From: Megalobrama amblycephala
Taxonomy: Eukaryota > Chordata > Actinopteri > Cypriniformes > Xenocyprididae
Length of the DNA: 64,000 bases
Reading direction: 5' to 3'
NCBI RefSeq assembly: GCF_018812025.1
Contig: NC_063049.1
Location: 7,972,602-8,036,601 of the forward strand
Shown: in pieces, positions 1 through 12,190 of the stretch
How the letters are laid out: each line of letters starts with the position of its first letter
Position numbering within the stretch: the stretch's first letter is position 1
Program-made: the position numbers and the translations under genes
The notes under the pieces: generated by a model
The model's database searches: none
What the model saw: only the letters and a program-made list of their open reading frames with translations
Told to the model about the DNA's origin: nothing

Positions 1-399
1 CCATAACGTGGAGATGCACGCGCTCAGTGTTATTGTAAACATGTCTTTAATTTTACCCTATCAATTTGAGCCGGAATCAGACCCGGTGATTGGACTGCAG
101 GATGAAAATAACAGCGTTTCGACGACATGGCGACAAACACACTCTACAAACGCAACTCTTGTGTATTCCTGTGGGCGGAGGTTAGTCAAAAACTGTTTTA
201 GTGACGTCATTAAAGAAGGAAGTAGAGGGATGTAGTCCAAACTGGCCGTTCGATGTAGGCAACTTCTGTAAATTAAAATATCTCGCTTGGCATTGAACTT
301 TGAGCTTTAAAATTTTACAGATTTTATTTATACTCTAACAACAACATTACACACTAACTAAAGTTTGAAACATGGGATCACGAAGAACGGGACCTTTAA
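1..399. mobile_element. probable end of a foldback DNA element, cut by the window edge
   Basis: The stretch resembles the internal and right-hand part of a common cyprinid miniature element and ends in ggacctttaa, like the TTAA-bordered elements elsewhere in this window. An open stretch at 8-235 containing PYQFEPESD after a reasonable start context (aaacatgtc) lies inside it. I cannot tie that stretch to a gene and no donor site extends it convincingly. The assignment rests on recalled resemblance, because the other end is outside the window. It could instead be a partial first exon. Confidence 0.3.
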
Positions 400-2144
400 A
401 CCGAATGACTTTTTTGGTGACAAATTTTGTCCATCTTGTAAAAAAAAATGACAAAAACAGTGTTAATTGATTATAAAAACACATAATCTCATTGTTAACT
501 CTTAATAATACTTCAAAATTAATTATATCTCTATTATGTTTTTTACACTTTTAAAAACCTTATTCGTCAATGACCCTTTTAAAGAAGTACACTTATTTTG
601 ATGTGTTGACTAACATACTAAATAGTAAATAATTTGAACTGTAGTGTGTTTTTCAATATTACATTTAAAGTTAATGTATTTTAAACACAATAAGTTTTAA
701 TAGAATTGACATCAAAGTATGTTTTAGTTTAGTTTTTAACTTAAATGCAATTGATATGTAATTAAGTGTTCTAAAAAATTACATTCAATTCTCACTTAAG
801 TATATTTTATATATATATTATGTTTGTGATAAGAACTCTTTTTAAAGAATGCTATAAAGTGTACTTATTTTTCACAAGGGCACTCATGCACATAATTGCA
901 ATATCATTACAACAAAGAAATAATGGGCAATAATTATCATTAAGAAATTTCTGCAATTGATTGGGCACTTGAGTCATACCTAAAAATGTTACACTTTCAT
1001 CAAACTTTTGTCAAAACTTTTATTTCTGCCTCTAATTTGAGCCTGAGAAAATGAATTATTCCTCATAATGTTTTCATGAGATCACTGGAGACAAGATTTA
1101 AATAAACACTCTTATTGACACAGTCATATTGAAAAACACTGTAGCTGGTGCCCTAACTTGTATCATGGTGGTCTCTTTACACACGGGGGCAAATGGTGGC
1201 GCTACATGTTTGTTGCATATATGTTGCTGTGAAAGGGAAGGCAGTGTAGTGAATGTAGGGTCCTCTGATCATAATCAGGGTGTATTGTGGAGGGTCGTCC
1301 TGGCAGTGATTAGATAATGAATCTCTTAGACACTTAAGGTCTGATTCAGTACAACCATCATTATGTGTGTAGGGCTGCTATAGCCGGCACACAGACAAAA
1401 AGCAAAATTGTGATTGGTGCTGAACAAGAACCAATCATTGCCTGTGTTACAGGACTTCTCAAGAGGTAATGAGTCATGAGTCTGACCACTCACGGAACTC
1501 GGAGAGGGTCACATGACCTGCTATGAAGTTTTTAGCAATTCTGTGGAAAGCCTGCATGCTGTGTGAAACCCAAAACAGTAGACTAACCATTACACAACCA
1601 CACACACACACACACACTGACATACGGCTGTGTACAGTACATGCATACACATGCTAAACTTTTACAGTCCAAAAATGTGTTTGCATACCAAATATGTGGT
1701 ATTGGTGCTGAAGACTGTCTATATTCATTAAGTAAGCACACTTTTTCATTCATAAATCATGGAGCACAATGGTTGAGTGGGGGACATGAGTGGCTAGGAT
1801 CGGCATGTGTGTTGTTTTTTGTGATTGGCCTGAAGGCATTTTAACTGACACCTCTCTGGAGCCGGCCGATGACAGCACAGGCCCCGCGTGCAATATGTCA
1901 TGACAATTATTCATTCCACCTATCTCACATGTCACTCTAACGGTGTCAAACAAGTTTGAGCTAGAAAATATTGATGATTCACTTACCTAAACAATGATGC
2001 AAAACTGATTTTGTGTAGTATTATCATACCCAATTCCCTCAATTTCACAGAAATTCACTGTTCTGCCCATGAAACCTTTACTTTCTGCTAGTTCCATGAT
2101 TCTAAATGTAGAGCACAACAAAACAATTTTGTTGGTTTTGGTAA
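400..2144. other. AT-rich intergenic DNA, no gene seen
   Basis: No open frame here has coding character. A short (CA)n run sits at about 1599-1617. No foldback structure or conserved motif was recognised. Confidence 0.5.
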
Positions 2145-2335
2145 CACTTTACAATATGGTTTTATTTGTTAACATTAGTTAACTACATAGCGACCATGTA
2201 CTAACATTTACTATTACATCATTAAAATAATTATTATTAACTAACATTAACAAAGGTTAATAAATGCTGTAAAAATATATTGCTCATTGTTAGTGAATGC
2301 ATTAACTAATGAGGCCTTACTGTAAAATGTTACCT
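2145..2335. mobile_element. short foldback element, TTAACATTAGTTAA family, copy 1
   Basis: The ends gtaacactttacaat and attgtaaaatgttacc-like are inverted copies of each other (left gtaacactttacaatatgg, right ttactgtaaaatgttacc). The interior is rich in ttaacattagttaa motifs. A longer relative lies at 36677-37013. No coding capacity is present, so it is a non-autonomous miniature element. Confidence 0.6.
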
Positions 2336-2340
2336 TCTTT

Positions 2341-4980
2341 TTTTTTCAGTTTTATGATTCTAGAGGTTATCAAACAAAACAAAGATTTCAATCTGTAACA
2401 GTTCTATGATTCCATCGGCAAAACAAAACAAAAGTTTCACTTGCTAATATCTAATGATTCTACATGTTATAAACAAAACAAAACAAATGCTTCACTTTGT
2501 AACAATTCCATGATTCAATAGGATATCAAGTTTCATGATCCTATCCTGTATGTTATCAAACAAAACAAAATGTTTCATTTGTATTATTTCTATAAAATAT
2601 TTCAGTTCTAATATTCCATGATTCTATTTATCAACAAAACAAAACAAAAGCTTCACTTTGTAACAGTTTCACGTTTCTACATGCAAAACAAAACATTGTT
2701 TTTCAAGCAGTTTAATGATTTTGTTATCAAACAAATCAAAAGTTTTTATTTGTATCAGTTCTGTGATTCAATAGGCAAAACAAAACAAAGGCTTCACTAA
2801 TAATATTTCATGATTATTTAGCAAAACAAAACAAAGCAAAGCAAAGCAAAGCAAAAGCTTTGTTTTGTGACAATTCTGTGATTCAATAAGATATCAACAG
2901 GTTTTATGATTCTATTCTGTATATCAAACAAAACAAAAGCTTTAATTCATTTCAGTTCCTTGATTCCATATAGGAAAAACAAAACAAAAGTTTTTCTTTC
3001 TAATATTCCATGATTCTGTAGGTTATCAACAAAACAAAACAAAACAAAACAAAACAAAACAAAACAAAACAAAACAAAACAAAACAAAACAAAACAAAAC
3101 AAAACAAAACAAAACAAAACAAAACAAAACAAAACAAAACAAAAGCTTTTTTTTCAAACAGTTTTATTATTCTATAATATGTTATCAAACAAATCAAAAG
3201 CTTTAATTTGTATTAGTTCCATGATTCGCTAGGCAAAACATAACACAAGCTTTCATTTGTTTCAGTTCAACAAAACAAAACAAAACAATAGCTTCTTTTT
3301 CAAAAAGTTTTATTATCCTATATATGTTATCAAACAAATCAAAAGCTTTCATTTGTATTAGTTCCATGATTTGCTAGGCAAAACAAAGCAAAGGCTTCAC
3401 TTCTAATATTCCATGATTCTATAGGTTATCAACAAAACAAAGCAAAGCAAAGGAAAGCAAAGCAAAGCAAAGCAAAGCAAAGCAAAGCAAAGCAAAGCAA
3501 AGCAAAGCAAAGCAAAGCAAAGCAAAACAAAACAAAAGCTTTGTTTTGTAACAATTCTGTGATTCAATAAGATATCAACAGGTTTTATGATTCTGTATGT
3601 TATCAAACAAAACAAAACTTTCATTTGTTTTAGTTATGCGATTCTATATAGGAAAAACAAAACAAAAGCTTTTCTTTCTAATATTCCATGATTCTGTAGG
3701 TTACCAACAAAACAAAACAAAACAAAACAAAACAAAACAAAAGCTCCTTTTTCAAACAGTTTTATTATTCTATATATGTTATCGAACAAAACAAAAGCTT
3801 TAATTTGTATTAGTTCCATGATTTGCTAGGCAAAACAAAACAAAAGCTTTAATTTGTTTCAGTTCTGTGATTCCATATAGGCAAAACAAAACAAAACAAA
3901 AGCTTTTCTTTCTAATACTCCATGATTATGTAGGTTATCAACAAAACAAAACAAAACCTTTTTTTTTCAAAAAGATATATTATTCTATATATGTTATCAA
4001 ACAAATCAAAAGCTTTAATTTGTATTAGTTCCATGATTCGCTAGGCAAAACATAACACAAGCTTTCATTTGTTTCAGTTCAACAAAACAAAACAAAACAA
4101 AACAAAACAAAACAAAACAAAACAAAACAAAACAAAACAATAGCTTCTTTTTCAAAAAGTTTTATTATCCTATATATGTTATCAAACAAATCAAAAGCTT
4201 TCATTTGTATTAGTTCCATGATTTGCTAGGCAAAACAAAGCAAAGGCTTCACTTCTAATATTCCATGATTCTATAGGTTATCAACAAAACAAAACAAAAC
4301 AAAGCAAAGCAAAGCAAAGCAAAACAAAACAAAACAAAACAAAACAAAACAAAACAAAACAAAAGCTTTGTTTTGTAACAATTCTGTGATTCAATAAGAT
4401 ATCAACAGGTTTTATGATTCTGTATGTTATCAAACAAAACAAAACTTTCATTTGTTTTAGTTATGCGATTCTATATAGGAAAAACAAAACAAAAGCTTTT
4501 CTTTCTAATATTCCATGATTCTGTAGGTTACAAACAAAACAAAACAAAACAAAACAAAACAAAACAAAACAAAACAAAACAAAACAAAACAAAACAAAAC
4601 AAAACAAAACAAAACAAAACAAAACAAAAGCTCCTTTTTCAAACAGTTTTATTATTCTATATATGTTATCAAGCAAAACAAAAGCTTTAATTTGTATTAG
4701 TTCCATGATTTGCTAGGCAAAACAAAACAAAAGCTTTAATTTGTTTCAGTTCTGTGATTCCATATAGGCAAAACAAAACAAAACAAAAGCTTTTCTTTCT
4801 AATACTCCATGATTATGTAGGTTATCAACAAAACAAAACAAAACCTTTTTTTTTCAAAAAGATATATTATTCTATATATGTTATCAAACAAATCAAAAGC
4901 TTTCATTTGTATTAGTTCCATGATTCGCTAGGCAAAACAAAACAAAGCAAAATGATTCTATAGGTTATCAACAAAACAAG
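2341..4980. repeat. 2.6 kb satellite built on AAAAC and AAAGC pentanucleotides
   Basis: Runs of aaaac and aaagc alternate with spacers such as ccatgattctgtaggttat and agctttaatttgtattag. Pure tracts include about 22 AAAAC units at 3031-3143, an AAAGC tract at about 3436-3525, and AAAAC tracts at 4083-4139, 4310-4363 and 4530-4628. Predicted proteins here (poly-FVLFC on the minus strand, KTKQN on the plus strand) are artefacts of the repeat. The array extends from isolated short AAAAC motifs on the left to longer pure tracts on the right. Confidence 0.9.
3181..4879. repeat. tandem duplication of an 0.8-0.9 kb higher-order unit
   Basis: The marker gttatcaaacaaatcaaaag occurs at 3181, 3993 and 4880, giving successive periods of 812 and 887 bp. 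Both units carry the same order of spacers: cataacacaagctttcat, the AAAGC tract, gttttagttatgcgattc, and the gattatgtaggttatc block. The 75-bp length difference comes from AAAAC tract changes. A partial third copy begins at 4880. Confidence 0.85.
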
Positions 4981-5079
4981 GCCATTATATAAAGTTTAAC
5001 AGGTCAGGATTCACCCATGAACGAATTAAATACGAGTTAACAACGTTTCATGACATTTCAAATTATTTGAATGTACACT

Positions 5080-5083
<4 letters not shown>

Positions 5084-5124
<41 letters not shown>
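5084..5124. repeat. (TA)n microsatellite
   Basis: About 20 uninterrupted TA units follow directly after the pentanucleotide satellite region. Confidence 0.9.
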
Positions 5125-5127
<3 letters not shown>

Positions 5128-6639
5128 CTTAATGTTATTAATAAAAGGTTTTATGAAGGTATTTCAGAATACATTTTTAATATTTTCTAAATCGAATAGC
5201 ATGCTACCTTTCCCTGAGTCATATGTAAGGTAAAGTCTTGCACTTTGCAGAAAGCTGTCATGACGCGTTCTGGTTGTCCTGCTGAAATGAAGTTATCCAA
5301 TTACTGTGCGGCTAATGAGGCTGTTTTGGTTGCTCTGCTCTCTCTGAGGTACTCCACAGTATAAACAGTTCACTTACCCCACACAGAAAGGGGCTAATCA
5401 AGGGAATTATTGTTTTGCTGCTTCAATTTGCCGGCTCCCAGTTCTGCAGTGATTGGGAAGAAAATGTGCTATTGTTCTCTGCGTTAATGCTTGAACTTTA
5501 AGAGAAAAAAAATGGCCAGAAATATGTAATATATTAAAATATATCTGCTCATTTAAGCACTATTGTATTTGTATATATTTAATTTCTCATGAGGATCTCC
5601 CTGACAATATTTTATCTATCCAAGCAAGGATTCCTTCAAAATGTGTTGAATACAGTATCTGCTGAATGCAGATTGTTATAATACTATAATAATATACTGT
5701 TGTCGCAGTATAGACAAAACTCAAGCTGAATGTATTTCATTAAAAAAAAATGTCCTGCATTTTGAGCACTCTTGCACGTTCCTAATATTTACATTTCACA
5801 GTGAGTGAAAGCATCTGTTTGATGATTGAATAAACACAGATAACAGAGGACGAGCCGAGGGGAAATCTCCACAATTAGTCCTTTAACTACAGGTTCGGTA
5901 AAGTTCTCTGCACTTATGAGGGCACGGCGCCACAGCCAGCCGCAAGAAGAACCGTAAAAAAATGAGCTCAGGAGGAGGGAAAGAGGGAGAGCGGCCTCAG
6001 AAGTCAAGTCTATCTGGCAATTACCATTTTACTGCTGTTCTTTAGTTACTGTATGTTCGGAGGGGCCATTAGCAGGTGTGCCTGGGCTATCTGACCCAAC
6101 AAAAGCCTTCATCTTTAAAAGAACAGCCAAAGTCTCACCGAGACAAGAGATCTGTAGGGCAACAACACCAGCAAATACAAGAGTTCATACATACACAAAG
6201 ACACCACGTTTCAGATTGTTCAACAGATTCAGTCTTTGAAGGTTTGCAGATCAACTAAACAGAAAATGTATCAAAAAAATTAAATTACATGACATTTGTC
6301 TGATATAAATATATTTAAAAACATGCTTTTAAAATAGAACTAAGGAACAAAAGCGGTCCACCTTTCGATTTAGAAACAATAGTTTACATGTTAGAGATCC
6401 ATGTGTTTTTTTCTTATATATGCACTGTAATTCATTCAGTGCATATTATATTATTGTAGTTACTGAAGTTGTGTCATTTGTCATGACAGACGTTCAATGC
6501 AACAATTGCGTGTATATTTTTTAGAATATATATTGATGTCTTTTCTATTTATGTATCATGTACCACATTATAGCTATTTACAGCTGTTTGCTTATTGTCA
6601 TGTATGCAAATGTATCTGTGATTTATGGTAAATTGTAAT
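5125..6639. other. intergenic DNA with two repeat-poor, possibly conserved tracts
   Basis: No gene was recognised. Tracts at about 5200-5490 (with attatccaattac- and ggctaatgag-type homeodomain cores) and 5800-6010 have balanced composition, lack simple repeats and look like conserved non-coding DNA. This is inference from texture only, with no alignment available. Small open frames at 5789-6007 (-) and 6076-6258 (+) show no recognisable family. Confidence 0.25.
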
Positions 6640-7470
6640 CAGGGCTTGACATTAACTTTTTTGCTCTCCAGCCACTGTGGCTAGTGGTTTCCAAAGTTAC
6701 TAGCCACTTAGCATTTTCACTAGCCACAATTTTGACATCAATACCATGGGGGAAAACTGCCATATAGATATTTTTAATATTATCTCATAATTTGGCAGCA
6801 GGTACATTAGGCTGCTGTCACTTTAAGACCTGACGCATGGATCCATTATCCTGTTACTCATGCGGTTTCTTTCTCAACTGTTTACATTCACTTAAAACAT
6901 GACTGACTGTGTTTGCATGAATACTCACCAAGACCTGCATTTTGACATCATTTAGTGTGTATTTGACCATTTAAGCACAATAAGCAGCGAAAAAGAACTC
7001 AGCTTAAGTACTCAGAGGCGGCTTTATATGCGCTCACTTTGGGTGTGAGCACAAAATCTGTGGGAATGAGTGAAATTATCCGCAATATGTGCAATCCCAC
7101 ATCGAAATTCAAGCCCTGTAACACCAACAATATTCATCCGGAGCAAATGAAACAAGTGAGCGAGGGGAGGCGGGTTTGTGTCAACTCACTGTCAGAGAGA
7201 TGAGAGAGTGAGAAAGAGCAGCTGATATCGTGTCTATTCTGCGGAAAATGATTATTGGAAGCATTTCAGGTATTTCAGTATCGATATGTATCGAAAAATC
7301 AATATTTTTGACAATACTACAATGCAATTTATTATTTCAGATGCCTTTTTAAAAGACTTCAACTGAAAAATGTATATATTACATATAAAATTCAACCAGC
7401 CGAAGTGGCTAGTAGGAATGACTGCGTTACACGCCACTGCTGAAATTGGCGGGTGTTAATGTCAAGCCCT
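6640..7470. mobile_element. hAT-type miniature element
   Basis: The termini cagggcttgacattaac and gttaatgtcaagccctg are perfect inverted repeats. The flanks attgtaat and gttgtaat match at 7 of 8 positions, fitting the 8-bp target duplication of hAT transposons. An inner copy of the caagccct motif lies near 7110. The 831-bp element has no transposase frame, so it would depend on a partner elsewhere. Confidence 0.8.
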
Positions 7471-9486
7471 GGTTGTAATACATATGGCCGAGTACATCAT
7501 TTTAGTTACTGGCGATTTGCCCTTACAGACATTAAACTTATGTCTGTGTGTTGCATAAACATTTTGTACAAGATGATGCACGTTTAGTCTATAACCAGTG
7601 ATTTACATCTTATATCAGCGCTATATGTTTAATGCGATGTATCACATACATCACAATCTATTTTGGTTTTGTTGTACAACCTGTGTTTTATGATAAACTG
7701 GGTGTTTACAACACAGCACATTATTTTGTTTTGCCCATATTATGTCCATTATTAACACATGACACATTGAGGACAGATTGCACTGCTACAACTGTGTCTC
7801 TTGTTGTTGATGGCTGCGAGATCATGTGATCGACATCATTCACTCAAATTACAGTACTCAGCGGCAGTCCGCTTCCTGTGCGTGTTCTCACACGTGAAAA
7901 GGGAAGAGCACATCTAGATCACTTGCATTCCTTGGCTCGCCGTTAAGACGTTCTACACAAATGTGCCGCTGCAATTGCCCTGGTATTCAAGACCGTAAAA
8001 GCTACTTTACGAGACTGTCAGAAGAAGCCATTCGCCTCTGTCTGCACAACAGCAAAATAATCCGGTTATGTACACAAATATAATGGACTCAGAGCCTTTG
8101 GCGGTAAACGAGACGAGCCCTCATCTCGCAAATTTGAGGGGACGAACTACGGCGTGTCTATAAACGATACAGATACCGCAACTTGAAAATATCTCATTTG
8201 TTGCGGGCCAAAATGTTTTCTCTCTCACAAAGACACCGCAAATCTTTTCCCGAAATACTTCATTAACATAATATTATAGAGGCCGAGAGCGCCGGTAGAT
8301 GAGACATTGAGAGGTTTCACTTGACAGGGAAGATAACCTTTCAAACTGGCTCTGAGATTCATGCAGTCAAAGAATAGATATATCAGGACAGTCCCAGATT
8401 TCATTAGCTTTGAGAGACAATAATGGTTTTCATTCGTCTTTCACGGGAGCTCTCTGTCTGTCATTTCCCTGCCCCGGTGCGTCTGAGAGCGGCTTGATTG
8501 AAAGGAACCATCATATGCACATCCGTGTTGTCCCACACCATTCCGAGAGCAAACCGTTTTAGATCCTTAACTATAGCCGCCGCTGTGATTGCTCAGCCAC
8601 CGGCAATTTCCTAACCAACCACCACCTGAACAATGATGTGTTCAGCCCTCTGCTCTCCAGGCTTTCTGAGGGGAATCATTTCACAGTTTGGAACGAGATC
8701 TCCATAGCAACTCCTCTTTGAGGGGTTTAGAATCACCATCCAGTAATTCTATGATCATCAAGCACAGCCATTCCCAACCGTTCTTTTCACAGCGGACATG
8801 GGCGGCTGGGAGGGAGGGAAGGAGGGAGAGAGGGGGGGGGTTTGAGGCTGTTCGGAAATTCTACAGTCTATTTCAGGCAATTCATCCAGCCAGCCTCCAT
8901 TAGAATTCAAAATATTTCGACCTTCAATCACGGAGCGTGTTATGTGGAACTGCTGCGATCTCCAGTCAAGACGAGCGACCGTTTTAGTCTAATCACCCAG
9001 GACGAGGCAAGGCAGAGAGAGACTCCTCAATCGACGCCTAATCAAAATGCTTGTTTTAAACGCTGACAGTCTCTCAACACGGGCCGCAAACACGCACCGC
9101 CGGATTGAAACCCCCTCCTCTCTCTCTCTCTCTCTCTCTTTCCGTGCCTGTCTGTAAATGGCGCTCAAAATACAGTAGATTTTCTCATTGACTGCAATCA
9201 CATAATTCATCGCAGTGACAGAGTGTGTAAATGTTGTAGTGTGTACTGTACATCGGGAGGATTTCTCCTTGATAAATCGTTGTGCCGTGACATCAGTGTA
9301 TGTGTCTGTCTAGTGCCTGAAGCCAAATGCGCCTCTTGTGTGCACTTATGTGGAAAAACGGTACAAATGCTCTTGATGTTTCCTGATATGCTGTAGAAAA
9401 AAAGTGGCAAACTCAAAAATCTTTAAATGAATAGCTTGCTTTTTGTGTCGTTTGCCTGTGCAAAATTGTCTGCCGTGATGCTTGGG
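7471..9486. other. repeat-poor intergenic DNA, candidate regulatory tract
   Basis: From about 7850 to 9070 the DNA is free of foldback elements, has moderate GC and contains several AATTA/TAAT cores. A (CT)n run sits at about 9118-9139. Open frames of 70-75 codons occur on both strands without family resemblance. Its position upstream of the developmental gene sp9 suggests a long-range enhancer, but only cross-species alignment could show that. Confidence 0.25.
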
Positions 9487-9896
9487 TGTTCTTCAAAGGA
9501 CTCTACGCGATCCCAGATGAGGAATAAGGGTCTTATCTAGTCATTTTCTAAAAACAAAAACAATAATGTATATACTTTTTAACCGCAAATGCTCATCTTT
9601 CACTGCTCTGTGATGTTCCATGCATTACGTAATCATGTTGGAAAGGTCATGTGTGATGGCAGTTGGGCGAAAAACTCCATCTCATTTTCTCCTCCGACTT
9701 CAAAATCGTCCAACATCTTTGTTTCACCTTTTTTTTTTTTTTTTTTTTTTGTAAAGGGCAGTTGACTTTGTAGACTCTGGATCGGCTTTGTAAACACTTG
9801 CTCGGTACTTCAGCCTACGTGACGCGTGACCTTTCCAACATGATTACGTAATGCGTGGGCATTGCAGAGCAGTGCAAGACAAGCATTTGTATATAT

Positions 9897-9947
<51 letters not shown>

Positions 9948-10205
9948 TTTTTTGAAAATGGCCGATGGTTTCTCTAGATAAGACTCTTATTCCTCGTCTG
10001 GGATCATGTAGAGCTTTTTGAAGCTGCACTGAAACTGACATTTGGACCTTCAACCCGTTGAACCCCAGTGAAGTCCACTATATGGAGAAAAATCCTGGAA
10101 TGTTTTCCTCAAAAACCTAACCTAAGAAAGACATAAACATCCTGTATGACATGGGGGTGAGTAATTATCAGGAAATTTTAATTCTGAAGTGAACTAATAC
10201 TTTAA
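9487..10205. mobile_element. foldback element with poly(T)/(TA)n in its right arm
   Basis: The left arm (ctacgcgatcccagatgagg at about 9502, then aataagggtcttatctag) returns in reverse complement on the right (ctagataagactcttatt then cctcgtctgggatcatgtag, about 9974-10012). The motif gattacgtaatgc and its complement pair at about 9625 and 9841. The right end shares a block (catgggggtgagtaa, then aactaatacttta) with a fragment at 52540-52760. Poly(T) and (TA)n runs at 9731-9750 and 9892-9952 sit in the middle and right arm. Confidence 0.7.
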
Positions 10206-11014
10206 TCCTGTTTTATTTAAATAAAAAATAAAAAATAAAAAAAAACATTTTTACACTTTATAGGTAGTTTGTTTTTGCTGTGACTCAAGGGGCTCCACTA
10301 TTCTGGACCTTAGATTTGGCTCAGGTTCCTCCTATGGGATTTTTGTTCCCTGTTTTACATACATCAACAAGTCGCACTGCAGTATCAAAACATTCTCATG
10401 GCAATTTGTAACTTTTTTTTTTTTTACCAAATTGTTTTTGCCAAATTGGTGGCAAATGTGCATGACTTCATATGAACTGAGGTTCATGGACATTCAGGGA
10501 TTTTTTTTTTTCTTTCTAAATATCATATGTTTTCTAAATATCATATTTGTTTACCAATTTAAAATGTACGAATTCACCACCAATTCGCCAAAACGTTAAA
10601 TAGTTACTTTTTTTTGTATTCTATTTCAAAAACAGTGCTGAATAAATGCAGTTTAATGCTTAAGGTTAGGGGTTTGTTCAGCATTTGTATTTCAAGTCAG
10701 TGTCCGATTTTTTTTTTTTTTTCCCCAAACAGTTTGAATTGCTGAATAGTGTTTTAGATCAAAACCAACAGACTGTTCATTTAGGCGGTCAGGAAGATGA
10801 GCACTCGATACAAAAGTGAAAGCTTGGATTACAGCGTGACAACACACGTTACAGTACATCACCCTGTGTTTCCATGCATTTGTTAACCTTCTTTTCAAAC
10901 TGCCCTTGGGAGATAAAAAATTACACGAATGACAGAAAAACAGAGTCTTCCCACAACAAAGAGACAGATGCTGGTTATTGTTGCACGTGGACAGATTGTT
11001 ATCTTGCTAAGGAC
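10206..11014. other. intergenic DNA with short T runs, nothing recognised
   Basis: Several T runs of 10 to 15 bases occur between 10415 and 10725. No open frame resembles a known family. Confidence 0.4.
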
Positions 11015-11726
11015 GTTGACTGTCCCTGCGTCCATACTATCCATCCTAAATAGTATGTGAGATTAAAATAAGTGTGTCCCAAAGCATAGTATGTTGAAAA
11101 GAGTGTGCCAAAAGTCCCCGGATGGTCTACTATTTCCGGTAGATTTTCGAAGTGTGGATCCGTGCACACTATAAAGGCTAATATTGCCCACAACCCATTG
11201 CGCGTTGGACGAGGATTCAGTTCAGAACTACAAACACGAGTAAAAACTGTTAAAAAACTACAAAACATGGCGGATAGGCGCGATCGACGCTGAGAGGTTT
11301 GAGTGTCTAATAATCAGTTCAACCTGATAGAAAATATTTATTTAATGTTATGTGTTATTTTTTATCTGCAAATACCAATGTGGACTTTTATAAAGATCCG
11401 ATTGGCCATTAACTTTTAAATGCATCATTATGCATTAATATGAGGAGAGTTTTCCACACGGAAGACCCGCGACTGCAGATCAACATGCTGCATTTCTCTC
11501 CGATATGGCAGGAAATTAGCTAAATGAAATGTGGAGGATGTAAGATGATTGACAGGCCAGTTTACTGTGGCAGGATGTGACGGAGAGCAAAGACGCGATT
11601 GTATGACGTGATAGTATGTCCCAAAGCTTGTCTACTGCTACACGCTCAAAAGTAAGTACTTTTTGTTCACAAAAAGAGTACATACTTTTAGGGCGTAGTA
11701 TAAGTAGGCGAATTGGGACGCAGCAT
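11015..11726. mobile_element. foldback element with CTGCGTCC ends
   Basis: The left end (ccctgcgtccatactatcc) and the right end (aattgggacgcagc) are imperfect inverted copies. Inner blocks agtatg...gtgtcccaaagca and agtatgtcccaaagctt also correspond. Complementary small open frames inside are side effects. No transposase is present. Confidence 0.55.
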
Positions 11727-11929
11727 GAGATTTCACCAAGTGCAACATGTTCCTGGATCAACATCTTTGTTGATCCTGCAACAATATTTCAATCAACCAA
11801 TCAGATTTGAGGGACAAGTTTACAGTTTAAGTTTCAAGTTTAGGCTTATAGGAGGGTTAGATGCTTCTACATCAGTGTTTTTTTCACCTAATTTTTCCCT
11901 CTGATTTTAGTGATAAATTATGAGTGGGT

Positions 11930-12190
11930 TTAGGTTCAGGGGTAGAGATATTTATTATTTTATTATTCATTAATTATTTTCATGATTCTTTATCACTACA
12001 TTTTTTCTTATGTCAAATCAACTTAGATAATTAATGTGGTTCAGATAACATAATATTTTGAGTTTCTGTTGATTAAACCAATTGCTTTCATTGTGTTAAC
12101 TCAAATTTTTAATTTCAGTGAACTCAACATTTTAAGGGAACCAGGTAACTTTCAACTATTTTTTATTTATTTTTTACAGTGTAGGGACTA
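11930..12190. repeat. dispersed repeat, aatattttgagtttctg family, copy 1
   Basis: The block runs from ttcatgattctttatcac through ataatattttgagtttctg, aactcaaatttttaatttc and aaccaggtaact to ttttacagtg. The same order of blocks recurs at 20890-21115. The family name is not known to me. Confidence 0.65.

Noticed and set aside
8..235. Open frame with PYQFEPESD as a possible first exon
   Set aside because: It lies in what looks like a dispersed element ending in TTAA, has no downstream exon, and no family could be named securely.
2947..4706. Proteins made of FVLFC or KTKQN repeats
   Set aside because: These are translations of the AAAAC pentanucleotide satellite.
9731..9952. Poly(T) and (TA)n runs as a retrotransposon tail
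   Set aside because: They lie in the middle and right arm of an inverted-repeat element, which explains them better.
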